Positions 12,271-57,231 of a stretch of 64,000 nucleotides of DNA are shown one piece after another (the first letter of the stretch is position 1; every line of letters starts with the position of its first letter). Position numbers and translations under genes: made by a program. Location: the NCBI GenBank assembly GCA_026419785.1, contig JAODTK010005874.1, positions 1-64,000 of the forward strand. The letters run 5' to 3'. The notes beneath the pieces are model-generated. The model searched no databases. It saw only the letters and a list, made by a program, of their open reading frames with translations, and had not been told where the DNA came from. This DNA is from Sclerodactyla briareus (Eukaryota; Echinodermata; Holothuroidea; Dendrochirotida; Sclerodactylidae).

Positions 12271-14428
12271 AAAAACTAATCTTTGGCTCACAACAAAATG
12301 GCTATCATGGGCCACCATACCACTCTTTTTAACTGTGTGTTGAATTGTCCTTTGTACTGTTCACCGTCGTAGGTACTATGGTCCTGCGTTGTCTTGTGCC
12401 CATTTTACACGTAAGTAGGGCAGTTTCAGCATTTGTCCCTAACCTTGGTTCAGTGGACACCCTTTATGGAACTCTGAGAAGGCCTTCTTTCAATACTGTA
12501 CTATTGACAGGTGATAATGAGAGAGTAGTTCTGGAATTGGAGAAATATCTAGTAAGTACTGGATCAGTGACTTTCCAATAAACGGGTCCATGAGGGTTGG
12601 AGTGAGGAGGACATTAGTCTGTTGGGTTGATGTGATGTGACAAGTGGGGTTCTCCCAGGATCAGTTCTCGGCCCATGTTTATTGCAGAATATGGATGGGA
12701 TTCCCATTTCCCAAGGCTCGATTCTCCAGTGCAACGCTGGGTTGGGCTTAATTGAACGCATAACAAAGTGCTCAGGGCTATGAATGGGGGTTGGCATGAG
12801 GTATATACATTATCGAATGATTGAATCATATTAGTAATAGGATAGCTTAGTTTAGTTCTGTTTAGTGATGAGGGTCGGGAAGGGAACCATAATCTCAGAA
12901 CGACCCCAAGCACAACATCCAGAAAGAACAATGAAACCAAAACTCTAATCATTCGCCCGTGTTTCATGAAACATAATCAAGGCAGTTCTGAAGGCTTCAC
13001 ACTCTAAAGCAAAACAACGGTTTTCAGGAAGGACCATTCCACTCATTGATCACTCTCTGCGAGAGAAGAAAAGATTTACGAACGCTCCATTCTGCAGCAC
13101 TTGCACGAAGCTTGAGACAGTGGCCTCTATTGCCGTAATTGGAAACCTTCACGAAGTCGTGAAAGGAAGGCCATCGAGTCCATGACCAATTTGAAAACGG
13201 TCAAGTCACCCGGGAATTCGCCTCAGCCCATGGTAGTTAGTCAAGACGCCTTAATCTTTCCTCGCATGATAAATTTTTCAGACAGTGAATCATTCTAGTT
13301 GCCCTACGCTGACCGTTTTCAATGACATGCTTGTCTTTCGCGAAGTAGGGATTCTACACTAACACAGAATACTCTAGGTGTCGGTCTCCCCAGTTGCTTA
13401 AACAAGCCTGACAACAATATCATATCACGAAACTGGAGTGATCTTCTAATCCCCATATCAATATAAGTTCCTTCCTCCTCTGCGTTCCCTTTGACCATTG
13501 TGCACTGTGCAGAGAAATTAGGCATTTAATATGCATGAATGCCACAATTCCAACAACACAGAGAGATTCAACATTTGATTTTTCTCATGTATTCTCCAGT
13601 GATTGCAAGATTGCATGACCGACTCAGCGTACTCACGGCTACAAACAACATGGGCAGCACCAGTTGGTCAGCTGTTTGCTGTCATTATCAATGTTAATTT
13701 CACAGCTTTGCACTACTATTGAATTGTGAAAAAGTGCCACACCTGATCAATCTCCCCCACACTTGAACAGGGCTTTTTGCATGTGCATGGACAACTGCAG
13801 GCTCTGGACACAACAGGTTAATCGTGGAGAATGGGAACTGTATACCATAGAGGTCCAAAACCCCATTTTCATACGATTTTCCATGTGGCATTATGGTCTT
13901 CAAATTGTGGGTCATTACTCAGAGAAAATGGGGAGAATCCAATTGCACAATATTGCATGACGTCACACTGGACAACCCGGGAATTTATGTCACGTATGTC
14001 ATTGTTTCATTTTGTTGGGAGAGTCAACACTTAGCTGAAGTTGTTTTTCTTTGTCTCATCAAAGTAACCCTCAACACCTGACCCACCCAGTACGCTATCC
14101 TGAATGTTTTCGAAGTGAAAACGATGTGTGAATTTCAGTAGAAACAAAGTTAGTTTGCAGGGTTTGTGCATATGGATGCTTTCGATCTTGTGCAATACCA
14201 ATGCCCCAACTCACAGAGGACTATAACTCCATATCGGAAAGTCGTATGAACTTCTGTTTGGACTGACCCATCCAGTTTTTCTCCGCTAATTAAATTACCC
14301 CTTTTAACCATACCTACGTTGCTTTAATGGAGAGCTTTGTGAACTAGCGCAATGCACATGCACCAGGTCGAAAGCTTCTAACTTCATACAGCAAAACATT
14401 GTGCTTGGACTGGCCCATTTGGGTTTTG
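12271..14428. other. No recognised gene
   Basis: The ORF at 12345-12581 has a hydrophobic start but no family I can name and no downstream partner exon. The remainder is AT-rich unique-looking sequence. The last ~250 bases, with motifs such as ACTGGCCCATTTGGGTTTT, resemble flanks of the adjacent interspersed repeat. Confidence 0.4.
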
Positions 14429-16269
14429 GATTCCTTGGCGAAAGTTCAGAGGAATCTATTCAGTCATGACAGTGTGGTGTATGTGACTCCCAGCTTGTAA
14501 ACACGATAACTCGACCCCACCTGGATGGATGAAGCTCATACTTTGTATGTGTGTTCCCCCTGAGAGTACTGAACCCTAATTGTGTTAAGGGGCCGGTCAG
14601 AAGGCATCTCGGGTCACCAGAGGTCAAAGTCTGAAAATCTTGTAAACACTATAAGTCCAGAATGGTTGGTCTGTCAAGTTTGAGTATTTGATGTATAGGT
14701 CTTGGGTCGCTGTATTGGGGGTCAGAAACCCTATTTTTCGGTTTCAGGTCTGGGGATATTTTTCCAAATATGAAATTAGGAATTGGGGAATTCAATATTT
14801 TGGTCAATTTTGGCTTGTAAACACGATTACTCGACCCCACCTGGATGATTAAGCTTATACTTGGTCTGTGTGTTTCCCCATGATGAGTGCATAAACCCTA
14901 TGTTTTGGTCAGCAGAGGTCATCTGAGGTCACCAGAGTCAAGGTCTGAAACCTTGTAAACACATAAGTCCAGAATGGTTGGTCCAATTAATTTTAGTGTA
15001 TAGCTTTCTCATGGGGGTCATTGAACCCTATTGTTTTGAGCTTGGGTTGGAGTGAATTTTGGCAAAAATAGAAAATTTGTAAAGAGTTGATATTTAGCCA
15101 ATTTGGTCTGTAAAACACATAACTCTCCCCACTTGGATTATTGGACGCTGAAATTCCATACTTGGTATTTATGTTCCCATCAGATACATGAACCCTATTG
15201 TTTTTGGGTCAGGTCAGGGGTCGTTTGAGGGTCATCAGAGGTCAAGTCTGATAACCTTCTCACAGAATAAGTCCAGAATAGTTGGCTCGATCAAGTTGAA
15301 ATTGGTGTATAGCTTTCTTATGGGAGTACATGAACCCTATTGTTTTTGGCTTGGGTTGGGTAAATTTTTTGGTCAAAAATAGAAAATTTGTGAAAAGTTG
15401 ATATTTCACAACCAATTTTTGCTTGGAGACACAAAAAATCGACCCCACTTGATGGATGAAGCTCATACTCTCCTACTTGGTATTGTGTGTTTCCCCATAG
15501 AGTACAGGAACCCTATTGTTTTTTGGTCCAGGTTGGGGTGGATTTTGGTCATCTGAGGTCACCAGAGGTCAAAGTCTTAGAACCTCTAACAAGGATAAGT
15601 CCAGAATGGTTGGTCAGATCAAGTTTGAATTTAGTGTCTGGGGCAGCTTTCTTATGGGGAGTACAGGAAGCCTATTGCCTTTAAACTTAAAGTATTGTGT
15701 AGTTTTTGTCTCCCTGAATGAATTTCAGAAGAGACTTAGGGTCACTTGGCTTGTGTGTGTGCATGTCACACTTCTTGTTACAGATTTCTCACAAACTGTG
15801 AGGCCGATTATGGACAAAATTTGTATGTAGCACCGGGGTTGGGTGTACACGATCGGAGTAGATTTGGCCAGCAAAGTCATCAATTAAGGTGGTAATTAAG
15901 CTTATTTTAGTATTTACGTTAATAAGCTTGTTAGCAATATTACACACTGTATTGCCATGATGTAGTTTGGCAATGTAGGAACCTGATGACAGTTAATGAA
16001 CTGATTAGATTTTCAGCCTTAAATAGGCTAATTAAGTGGTCTATTGCATAATTTATGGAATTTTTCAGTTTGGTCATATTTCCACGAAACTTGGTGGATA
16101 TGGTCTACCCTGGTTCCAAGAATTTTAATAGGAGTCCGGGTTTACTGGGGTCATTTAATTTGTCTAATTATGCAACCTTTATGAATGTTTGTTGGTATTC
16201 TACCAAACATGGGTAGATTTGATCTCCACTTTGATCACGATCATTTTAAAGGTACAGCTGGGGTCGTAT

Positions 16270-16655
16270 AGGTCATTGTATGTTCCTAATTCGCTATTTA
16301 TTCCAATTTCCACTTGGTAAGAATTTTGCCAAACTCAGTTTATGGGTCTGTTCTACTTTTTTCTGGATCTGAATGTGTTTGATGTTCATGAATTTGACTT
16401 GAATTCCCCATATAATAGCTTCTATTAGAAAAAAGAACTGCGGAACAGTAACCCTAGTTCTCCTGTGAACAAATTTACTACTGTTATAAGCGCATTGTAT
16501 GTGCTTAATTGCATAATTTTATCCAATTTCCAACTTGGTAGATTTCGCCAACTCAAGTATGGGTCCGTTAACATTTTCTGGATGTGATTTGTTTGATGTT
16601 CATGAATATGATTGGATTCCATATATAATAGCTTCTGTTAGAATAAGCACTGAGG
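16270..16655 (+). repeat. Local tandem duplication inside H2, ~220 bp period
   Basis: The segment 16270-16438 (CATTGTATGT...CCAATTTCCA..TTGG...ATAATAGCTTCT.TTAGAA) is repeated at 16490-16655 with many small changes. Two copies are present. Confidence 0.7.
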
Positions 16656-16910
16656 AAAAGAGGTAAACCATAGCTCCGTGACAAGTTTGCTGCCTGGCAT
16701 GGTTGGGGGGGGGGGAGGGGGGCTGGATGGAGGTCCTAGACTGTTGGAAAAATGAAAGGCATGACATAATGGAGGAAATTTTGATTTTAAAAGGCACAGA
16801 AGCCCAGCTACGAAGGGATAGAAACATCGAAGTTGGATTTTGGGTCAAAGAAGTGAGTTGACTGAGCGTAAAAACTTTGTTCAAATTTGAGTATTTATGG
16901 AGATAAGAGT

Positions 16911-16942
16911 GGGGGGGGGGGGGGGAAAAAAAAAAAAAAAAA
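16911..16942 (+). repeat. G15-A17 compound homopolymer
   Basis: Fifteen G are followed directly by seventeen A. Length calls in such runs are unreliable in long-read consensus. Confidence 0.8.
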
Positions 16943-18351
16943 CAATTAGAACTTTTGTAGTGAGAGTCAAACTTATGGTGAGTTATTTTAGGAATTTATA
17001 CGTTAAAAATTATGTGATTGTTCGTTTGATATGCACCGTCTGGATGAAATAGTTAGTTGGTGTTGGTAGTGAATAATAGAAACCATCGTTCACGCAACCA
17101 GGCCGAGACACTTTTTGTGATAGCCTTCTTGTCTTATCATCCAGAGACTATAGGAACAATATTGGTTGGTGGCAAAAATGGGAAATTTGTCAGGACATAT
17201 GTACCATAATGAGCTGGTACAGTCTCCCATTTGTCCTCGTGTCTGACTACAGGCTTTGTCAGAAATGAGGTAAGGAATCACTAAGTCTTATGGCTTTCTG
17301 GGTTGTAATAGCTGTTGTATCTCATCTTTTGAATAGCATTACCAAACTGCTATATTTACTTGAAGTTAGCAGTAAACCTGCATATGTACAGTGATCACTG
17401 ATCAGCCTTCAATGTCCCTTCTGACATTCTAGGTTCGCCTCCTGTCCCTGCCATGGCTCACTTTTCATGTCATTGTGTATGGTAGGCTTAACATGGATGT
17501 GCGTCAGATTCTCTTTTCCTCAATTAAGGGAACAACAATGGAGTAGCAAGATCTTATTCCAGGTTAGTGGTGGCTTTGATGGTGATTAGTTTGTAAACCT
17601 GCATTCCACAAATTGCATAAAATGAATAAATTATTATTAATAGAATACTGAATGCTGTGTATGGTCTGATAGGTAACTCATGACTAATGGAAAAACCCAC
17701 CCACCAATAACAAACTTAATGATTTTTGTGTCTTATATTAGCACAAATGGAAATCAGAACAGAAGTCTAAAACAAGGTTTTGTCGACATTTTTGTTGTCT
17801 TCGGATCAGTTGACAAATGACAACGTTTAGTCCTACTACATTGAATGAGAGTTTACTTTGTGGATGCCTGTTTGCTTTGGATTTCATGGTAAATGTGCCT
17901 CGACCATCATACTAGGCGTATCATTTTACACATGTGCAGTGCTAGTTCAGCAACGGTAATGTTTCCAATAGATGGCAGGCGCGCAGTGTGACGGTGATTC
18001 TATAGAGGAATTGAATCACAGTATATACATGCTGACTGGTCACCTCTGAATGAGAGGTAACTTAATTAAATGGGGATCTGAATGAATTAATTTCCTTTGA
18101 TGTGGTATCGAGAGGGCATTGACACGAAGGGAAACAATATGTCACATCCGACCCAACAGTGCCTGTAGCCATGAAGGATGAAGTTGACGGTACCAGATGT
18201 GCCGCCGTGGAGTGCAGAATCTCACTCGCGTGAGCTAATAGTGTCAGAATATAAACAGGCTTATGACCTTGAGAATTAATTCTTAAATTTTCTCCACTAG
18301 TTCTTTCAGGACATACTTCAAGCGTCATCTCCACCATCAGCATCTTGCAAA

Positions 18352-48973
<30,622 letters not shown>

Positions 48974-51900
48974 TACTCTTAAGACTCATTTTTAGTAGTT
49001 TTATTCTGAAGATCGTGAACATTGGATGCTGGCCACTTTGCGCATACTGTGTTCATTTTGATAAGCTTGCAAGGTTTCAAGGAGGGCTCCCATATTTCTC
49101 AACTCAATATAAGTTCTGGATATAATTTTGCAGGAAATGAAAGGAAAAAAATCAAACGTTCCCTGTTGAGCCTTAGTGATTTATACTATCCGCACACTCA
49201 TACTGTATTGTTGCAAAGAAGTTGAGTGGGAGTGTATGGGAGACGGCGATCATATTATCTCAAATGAATACAGTACATTATATTCTGTACTACCTGTTCA
49301 AAAATGACATACCTTGAATATGAACCTGATGAGAGGAACCTACAATCTCTGTAGTTTGCTCACAGATAAGATCTACCATTATGATTTGGTCATGTTAAAA
49401 CACATTTCTGCATCATTCTGGCAATTCCTAGTTTTAAAGCAGTACCATCTTACAAAATCGCTGATCGTTTTCGTTTCCCATCTTTGCTGGATTATACAAG
49501 CAGATGTATCGAGTTGATGAATAGTGGGATGTCAGGGACTATTGGACCTGATTTGACAGACCAAAACTGTCTTGGGCAAATTGGAATGGACAAACTGGAT
49601 GGACGAAGGTGTATGGACAAATTATACGTTTTGTCAGTCTAGAACTAGCAAGATTTATATCGAGTGTTTTGTACTATGCTTTTCTGGCATGTTCCTTATT
49701 TCAGAGCTTATAAATGCAGATATAATCTATTGCTGAGGGTATAGTTATAACGTGTGCTTGCACAGCTCATTTAAACATTGCACTAAAATTCTTCAGCTCC
49801 TCTTACCTTTTTTCATTCAAATTGACAATATGCTAATAATATTGTTTTTTTTTTTTTTTGCATTATAACTAAAACATGGAGTATCTTTATAAAAAGTATT
49901 TTCCATTGGACAAATCGAAATTGGCATTGGTCTATTTATACTGCATTGGTTTTCGGGGTAATACAAAAGAGAGGGAAGAAAGGAGATTGAGACTTCTTCC
50001 ATCAAACCAGTTTTGCGCATCTAATCTTTTTTTAGGAGGGAATTCCCTCCTGTGATGAGTGTGGATTTTAAGAGGGATTGTAGACGTGAAAATAGGGACT
50101 CGACTATATACAGTTAATACTAAAATCAACTACTTAAAACAGAATGTTTGGGAGGAATGTCCCTCTTGGCATAATGTTCAGAAGGGTTTTTCGCAATCAG
50201 CAGGGGGAATTCCTTCTTTCCTTCCCCTTAGCGCCGGTGCTGCACACAAACCATCCCATGGATTCGGTTGCGGAGGTATTCCCACGCAAATTCCCTCAGT
50301 GTCCGTAATGAGCACTGATCTGGTTTGCAGTAAATGAAATGATAGGATTAGTGATTGTCCAGGTCATGGGGGTAGTCCAACTCTGCACGAACAGGGTACA
50401 TAATGAGTAATCCCCGATGAAGATGTGCCTCCGACCAAACTTGCCTATCATCAACGATAACTTGAATCATGGATGAATTAGCCATTTTCAAAGGACAGTG
50501 ATAGGCAGGATAGGCCATAATGTTAACGCAATCGAGAGAATCCCCTTATACACACAAACTATGAACATGTGTGCTCCCAAATCCGAACATGCGTTATTTC
50601 GTGATACGAGGTGTTGTGAGGTGTTGTTCGCCGTTTCACAGTACAATGGTTTTCACATTTTTTGAGGAATTGCAGACACAGGATGAGTTCTAAGGAGAGT
50701 TTGAGCTTGCAGTATAAATACAGAGAACTACATACTTACATAAGTATACCCTACTGACTAATAGAAATCACAGTACTATTTTCTAATTGCCTGAAACTAT
50801 GTTAGCCACATCCGTAAAATGAGCAATGCTTAGGCTCATGGTTCATGCAATATTGTACGTGCAATTCATACTTCCTATAATATTAATAAACAATATCTGG
50901 CTTTTGAATAGTGATTTACCATGAACAAGAAAGGCAAGTATGCGTAAGCGATTCATTGCCATTCATGAGTAACGTACAACGTAGGATAACGCGATCCCTT
51001 ATCCTTTATGGATAACCTGGAATACGTATTATCAATAATTTAACGTTACCTTAATATCAGCACGGTCTATTTGGGGTGATATTTGTTTATGGAACACTGC
51101 GAAAGAATTTGAAACGAAAGCATGTTCGAAAACAGATTTCCGGGATTTGCGAAGAGAGGTGATAGGAATAAATACCATGATTTACTTGCATCAATGGATT
51201 GGTCATTTGAAAGTGTGTTTTGCAAATGATATAAAAAGTTCCTAGATAGGCAATTCATTAACACAAAAAAAGTCTCAGCACTGGACGATACATCATACAG
51301 CAAACAATTACGATTACAATACAGTCAAGATCATGTATGAAGATGTGACCTTTGTGATGCAATCACATGCAAGTTTGTTGTATTTCAGGACAAGTGCATG
51401 TAACAATAATAAATAGTGAGTGAATCACACACAACTCTCACAGGCACTATTGACTCATATTGGTAGAGTAGGTCCGCTATGTTGCTTGCTCGCGTAAGAG
51501 GTGACTGGAGGGAAGGAGTGTAGCACCTCGGATGGACTATGAGGATTTGTTTGGCCAGCTAAACACCATGAATAGTGTGTCATGTGTCCCTGAGAATGCA
51601 GTCTCTGATAGCAGAGCAGTTCACATGTAAGTGTGATCATTGGGGGTATTTTACTAGTTTGAGTGGAAATGAGCTTCCTTTTTTCATCAGCCGAACCGAT
51701 CTGATGAGCATAACACTGTCCAAAGGAGCAGTGTTTCGTTAGCAGGAGAGTATGATCTTTCAGAGGTGTGTCATAGGGTTTTGCCTGAGAAAAAAAAAAA
51801 AAAACTTTCATCTGGAAGCCAACAGTAGTCTGTTGTGTTCCCGAGTGTGCAGTTATTTGGAGAGATCAATTTTAGAAATCAAAGCACTGTCAGAATGTGG

Positions 51901-52456
51901 TGTAGGCTTACTATGTTGTTTTGATTAACTATGTGCCAATACAGGAAAACATTTATTTTCCAACACCTCCGAATCACAGTTAAATTGGAAATTGAAGTAA
52001 GTGCTTGCATCCTAATTCAATAATTTGAGTTTAAAAGACGTTGTGTGACGGGAAGTCATCTGATGTCAACATTTATTCGCTTCGATTCTTTATACGGTGT
52101 ATCATTGGCGTTGGATTTTCAATGTCAAGAAGAGAGGATTGATGTCTGGAGACATTTAAAACAATTCAGTCAGTGTCTACTAGTTTGTAACATATCAAAA
52201 TGGAAAAGAAAAGGGGGGGGGGGGGGGGCATGGAAGAGTCTTGGCCTTGCGTTGATTCAAGTTGTTGTTAAGGACGCAGGGAAAAATAAGCCAGTGCGTA
52301 GTTGTGGCATGCGCACCACTGCAGGAATGAATCAAATGTAGTATATTTTTATGTAGTCTGCTGGAGTACTTTGTGCCTCCCTCTAAACATAGGCGCGGTT
52401 CTCGATGGAGGGGGCTTTAGCTTAAGTACCACCAAACACCCCCCACCACCTCTTTT
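48974..52456. other. Region 3' of PGM1, no recognised gene
   Basis: Should contain the PGM1 3' UTR, but I see no clear AATAAA near the stop. 50020-50290 has alternating AGGGAATTCCCT-type short palindromes. 49843-49859 is a T run and 52213-52228 a G16 run. No exon recognised. Confidence 0.4.
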
Positions 52457-53245
52457 CAATTCCTTGACATCAGTCGGGGAAGTTATGCAGTCATGCCAGT
52501 TGGTGTGTGTGGTGGTGTTATGTGTGTTGACACCTAGGCTTGTGAAACGTATAACCTCTCGACCACAACTGGATGGATGGATGAAGCTCATACTTGGTAT
52601 GTGTGTTCCCCATGATGAGTAATGAACCCTATGTTTTGGAGTCAGGGTCAGAGGTCATCTGAGGTCACCAGAGGTCAAAGTCTGAAAACCTTGTGAACAC
52701 GATGAAGTCCAGCATGGTTGGTGATCGGGTTCAAATTTGGTTGTGTAGCTTTCAGATGGGGAGACAGCGAACCCTATTGTTTTGGTATAGTGGGGGGGCA
52801 TTTGGTCAAAAAAGAGAATGAAAAGTCATTATTTGGCCAATTTGGCTTGTGAACACGATAACTCGACCCCACCTGGATGGAGAATATTGAGCTCATACTT
52901 GGTATGTGTGTTCCCCCAGATGAGTACATGAACCCTATTGTTTTGGGGTCAGGTCAGAGGACCATTTGAGGTCACCCAGAGGTTAAGTCTGAACACCTTG
53001 TGAAAACGCGGTTGGGGTGAGTTTGGCAAGAATAGGAACACGATATCTCGACCCCATGGATGGATGAAGTTATACTTGGTAGTGTGGCCCATGATGAGTA
53101 CATGGACCCTATTGTTCGGAACCCGGTACGGTAGAGAGGTCATACAGAGGTCTACAGCGGTACAATCTCCATTTGTCCTCGTGTATGGCTATAGGTTTTT
53201 GTCAGGATGAGCCAAGGCAAGAGACTAAGCCTTTTGGCTTCTGGT
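52457..53245 (+). mobile_element. HINE/Helentron-like element, copy H4
   Basis: The left end AATTCCTTGACATCAGTCGGGG is the family 5' hairpin, slightly decayed. The right end is GACTAAGCC-TTTT-GGCTTCTGGT. The core holds about two and a half units with ACTCGACCCCACCTGGATGG, TACTTGGTATGTGTGTTCCC, GAACCCTATTGTTTTGG and an AGGTCA array at about 52643-52679. It is the cleanest copy of the AGGTCA-core type. Confidence 0.7.
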
Positions 53246-53514
53246 TTGGTCCCTTGAATGCATATAAATGCGTGAAGAGGATAAATGCTCTGACTAAGAA
53301 ACTTTGTTGTTTTTAGGTTGGGAAAAGGCCTTTCCCGGTGTTCTGAGGTCCAGTCCTTTTTTCTTTTACTTTTCTTGTACGTTTTGCACCAGGACGTGGT
53401 AGCGCTTCGCTTAGATGTCCTTCATATTAGCCCCCCCCAATAATATTGCCTCTGAACTGCGTCTGTTTGGACGCTTCAACCCAGCTGGTTGAGCAGTTGT
53501 GATCCGCCTGCCAT

Positions 53515-53790
53515 TCTATCTGTCTGTCTGTCTGTCCGTCCGGTCCCGTCCCATTTGGCTCGTTTCGCCTGCATGTGTTCGCTCGGTCATGGAGGATGTT
53601 GACCACAATTGGACACAGTGTTCATCGGCCTCCAGAAGGTCAAGGTCAGAGGTCTTTCAGAGGCACACGGGCCAATGTTGTGCAAATGTTTTCAAATGTA
53701 TCTCCTACAGAGTGCCTCTATTTTCTTGAAAAACAGTCTTAATGTTCTTGGGGGCGTTACTTTCAGGTTGTACACGTACTTTCGATTCAA
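53515..53790 (+). repeat. GTCTGTC tract plus GGTCA-type repeat, copy 2
   Basis: Partner of 37440-37800: CTGTCTGTCTGTCCGTCC, then GGATGTTGACCACAATTGGA, AAGGTCAAGGTCAGAGGTCT, ATGTATCTCCTAC and TTTTCTTGAAA. It ends in a T/C-rich stretch without a clear boundary. Confidence 0.65.
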
Positions 53791-54429
53791 GCTCGTCTGA
53801 GGTCATTATGATTCAACACAGTGAAATTTGTAAACTTCTGCCTTTTTTGCCGTTGATGGCTCATCTTTTCATGATCTTCGCAAATGAGGTATATATATTG
53901 TTTATGTGCAAGTGGGGAATCCTCGCCACACGAAGGGCCAGATCGAAGGTCCATTAAAGGGGCATAAAAATAAACCATTATGTGCAAATTCCCTCTGCTG
54001 CCTACGAAAAAACCATTGGTTTGTGCCAAATTGCATCCTAATGTTTCTCGAGCAGCGCCCTTCTAAGATCTGTTTGCCAAATTTACACGCTATTATGATC
54101 ATTTGAGGTAAATGTAAGGTTATTTTTTTTATGCTGATTTTGACATTCCAGTGAGTCGTGACATTTTTCGATTGATTCTCTAGAGCTGAGGATACCTCTC
54201 TGTCTGTACCCTAACGAAGGGTAGGCCTGTGTTTCATAGGACAATGCAAGATTTACTAGATTGGCAGTCCATTCAGTTTAGGAGTATACCAGCATTATTC
54301 CCTCTCATCTGTTGTTAGCATATCGCAGCGTGTGAGGAGAAAGAGAAGAACTTCTTGAAACTCATTTATCTGAAAGATAGCCTTGTACAATGGCCGAAAC
54401 TTACTTGTTGTCTCCGAGGGTTGGCAACA

Positions 54430-54900
54430 CTAACAATGAACATGACCTTGGGACACATAGTTGACCTTGTGAAGGTCAGGTCAAAGGTCATTTAACAAGA
54501 GGGTCAATAGGCCAATGTGTTTCTACATCCCAGTTGGTCTCTGATGGAGGTGAGTTACAAGGTCATTGACTGCATTATGACGAAACTTTGAAGGTCGATC
54601 AATAACTCAGGCATATCCAATTGTATTGGAACTAGCCAAAGTGAGGCGGGTAAACCGCGGTGCGTATATCCCCGCGAAATAGCCTTGGTGAACCCTCGTT
54701 AGAGGAAACAACATTAAATTATGTCCATTTGACCTCCATGACTTTGAAAATGCCCTTACCCGTTGTTAGGACCAACGGTAGGTCCACATTCCAGAATGTT
54801 TGTTTAAATACGACAAAGTTCGGGAAATCAGCCTGATCATTCAAAATTGACCTCCTTGTGACCTGAAATGACCTTCATGTTGTGTAAAACTAACAGTGTT
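54430..54900. repeat. AGGTCA/TGACCT-rich region
   Basis: Contains AGGTCAAAGGTCA at 54478-54490 (perfect DR1 arrangement) and many TGACCT/AGGTCA halves in both directions up to 54870. It looks like a member of a further interspersed family, but no second copy or ends could be fixed in this window. Confidence 0.5.
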
Positions 54901-57180
54901 CCACATCCACCGAGTTTCGATCTCAATTCCGACGAAGTTGGACAAATTGCGGAAAAACACACACAGTTTACTTTTATGGTGCAGTTGTGAATCGACTCAC
55001 TGTATTTCCGTTGGAAAGACGCGAATTTGTCATTCGGTAACCTTGGCATACTGCCATGTTGACGGCCAACTTTGTCCCCCCCGCCCACCTGCAAAATTGA
55101 GGGCAGCCGACACGAGTATGGAGGCCCATTTCGAGCTAATACGGATTTCCTATGGACGGACATGGTAAGTTCCAGAATCGATCGGATTAAAGCTTCAACG
55201 AGTTATTGCGTAACACCTAAATTTCCGACCGGCGGCGGCGGAAGCCTGGGACGGCCGGTGGTACTACAATCCAAAACCATAACATCCCAGACACAACACT
55301 CGTGTCGCGGGATATAATCAGGTTTGTTAAATGTGGAATTGAGTCTTCATTCCTCACACTATTATCTCTGTTGGGGTCGATCTACAGTTGTCCTTCAAAC
55401 ACTAATCCAGGAACATGAGCTATGCCGATAGCCATCCCTAAGATACCAGTGCGCGGCGGGGGGTGCGCCCTCCCCCCTTCCGCAACGACGCGAAAAATGT
55501 GAAAGAAGCAGAAACATTCATTATAGTCACAATTAGTATTAACACAAACTTTCGAACGTAAATCATTGAAATGGCATACTGAGACTTTAGTTCTAGAAAT
55601 TCGTAAACTTAGGGGCACATTGATAGCCACCATATCAGAGAGGCACGTAACCAGGGGGTGTTGGGCTATGCCGTCGCACATTGCTCCTCCCCACCTAAAG
55701 CAAGAAATAATGGATGCGTTTGTTAGCCGGGAAAGAGTTATTGGGTGTTCTGAGCCACCCAATAGGTACCAATGCTATTTTTTCCTCAAAGATGCCACGG
55801 AAGCTCTTGCGCCACCCGAAGTGGCAATCCGCTTCGAAGATCACATAATTACCCTAGACACCAAAAATGATGCCTCATAGAACCGTGGTGCTAGTCTATA
55901 TAGAACTTTCCATGGGCTTTATTTCCACCTACTCTCCTTGTTCCGGTCCGTGGGCCGGCTCAACCCACCCCCCCCCCCCTCCCCGGCCCCACGTAACCCC
56001 CTTCTACACACAAAAATAATAGGAAATAAACATTTGACCTCCATGAAGGCGCGACACCGCGTACATGGCTGAGCGAATGGGATATACATACACTGGAATT
56101 TCCTTTTTCCTGGAAGCTATCATTTCATGTCAATCATGGATACACAGTAACTGTACAGGCATGCGATAGGGTGGACGGACTGCCCCATTTTTTTTTCGGT
56201 GTGTGTGCGGAATGTGGGAAATTGGGCCAAAGAATAGGCAAAAATTGGGCTGAGGAAAGACAAAGGGAAACACAATTGCTATATCTTATGCTGAGTGCCC
56301 GAGTTTTTTTTTTTTTTTTTTTTTAAATAATGCTGGAAAAATTGTGCAGGAAAATGGTAGTAGTGTTGACCATTACTGACGTTCCGGCAACTTTTTGAAG
56401 ATTCAGCAAACGAAAGATTTTTTCTCCACCCCGCCCTCCGAAAATATGCAGAGTGGTCTCGTGACGCATATGAGTAAACTGTAACTACGGTCGATTACTT
56501 GTTCAATCATGCAGCCTTTTAGATAGGAGGTCCACTAATCAGCACCTTTTTGCCGTTTTAAATTTCTGCATTCTCCCTATGTAACTTTCGACTGTTGGAT
56601 TCATCCATGGACACCAACGATGTCAGTTTTGTTACTCTCAGGCGAACTGAGTTTGTACAAACTTTCATGCGCTCAGCGCAAGCAAGAATGAAGGCGCCCG
56701 CTTGATTGGAAATGCAATCATTCCCCTTTTGTGGAGGGGAACATAAGAAATTACTTAAATATCATTCAGAATTATGTTGGTCGTGCTTAAAATTCCTGCC
56801 TGTTGGGGATTTACGATAACTGTTTAGCCGTCTGATTTCACTAACTTAGTAATCTGCTGCGAGTCGCACGCACTTTTTTTTTATATAATCAAGTTCCCCT
56901 TCGAATTTCACCTGGACTCCCGTCCCGCCATGTTTTTTACTGATCAGTCGGAGGGCTGTTACTTAATCTGGTTGGGGTGATTAACGTGAATGTTAATGTT
57001 AAAGCTTTGAACTGGTTCTTTATCACGTTCGGTATAAAATATTTCTCTGCGACTAGATGTCATACATTTTTAGGTCGCAAATGGCGTGTATTCAAAAATT
57101 GTGATCGCAATTGGCCATGGTTCCAAAGTGGTCACATATGCGACCGTTTTGGTATGAACAGCAATGACGCTGTTACCGGT
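54901..57180. other. No recognised gene
   Basis: An open frame of 104 codons at 55566-55880 (+), and another on the opposite strand, match nothing I know. A C-rich run is near 55965-55985, and T21 lies at 56304-56324. Otherwise unique-looking. Confidence 0.4.
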
Positions 57181-57231
57181 ATAGTAGTAGTAGTAGAGTA
57201 GTAGTAAGTAGTAGTAAGTAGTAGTAGTAGG
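57181..57231. repeat. TAG/CTA trinucleotide microsatellite
   Basis: About 15 TAG units interrupted by AG and TAAG. It opens a tyrosine/leucine run on the - strand that is not a gene. Confidence 0.9.

Larger units (their letters stand above)
14429..17301 (+). mobile_element. HINE/Helentron-like element, long copy H2
   Basis: The left end GATTCCTTGG...AGGAATC starts at 14429. The right end GGAATCACTAAGTCTTATGGCTTTCTGG finishes at about 17301. About four tandem units of ~330-350 bp (14480-15700) carry CTCGACCCCACCTGGATG, GAACCCTATTGTTTT, AGGTCA arrays and AAGTCCAGAATGGTTGGTC. A second module with TTGGTGGATATGGTCTACC-type sequence fills 15830-16690. The conserved stretch before the 3' end (CCATTTGTCCTCGTGT...) recurs at 53170 in copy H4. 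Confidence 0.65.

Noticed and set aside
12345..12581. Possible small membrane protein
   Set aside because: Only a weakly hydrophobic start. It sits between repeat copies with no supporting exon or homology.
52045..52341. Open frames near 52.1 kb
   Set aside because: They cross a G16 run of uncertain length and show no family features.
55566..55880. 104-codon frame on the + strand
   Set aside because: No family I can name, and an equally long frame runs on the opposite strand. I cannot support a gene.
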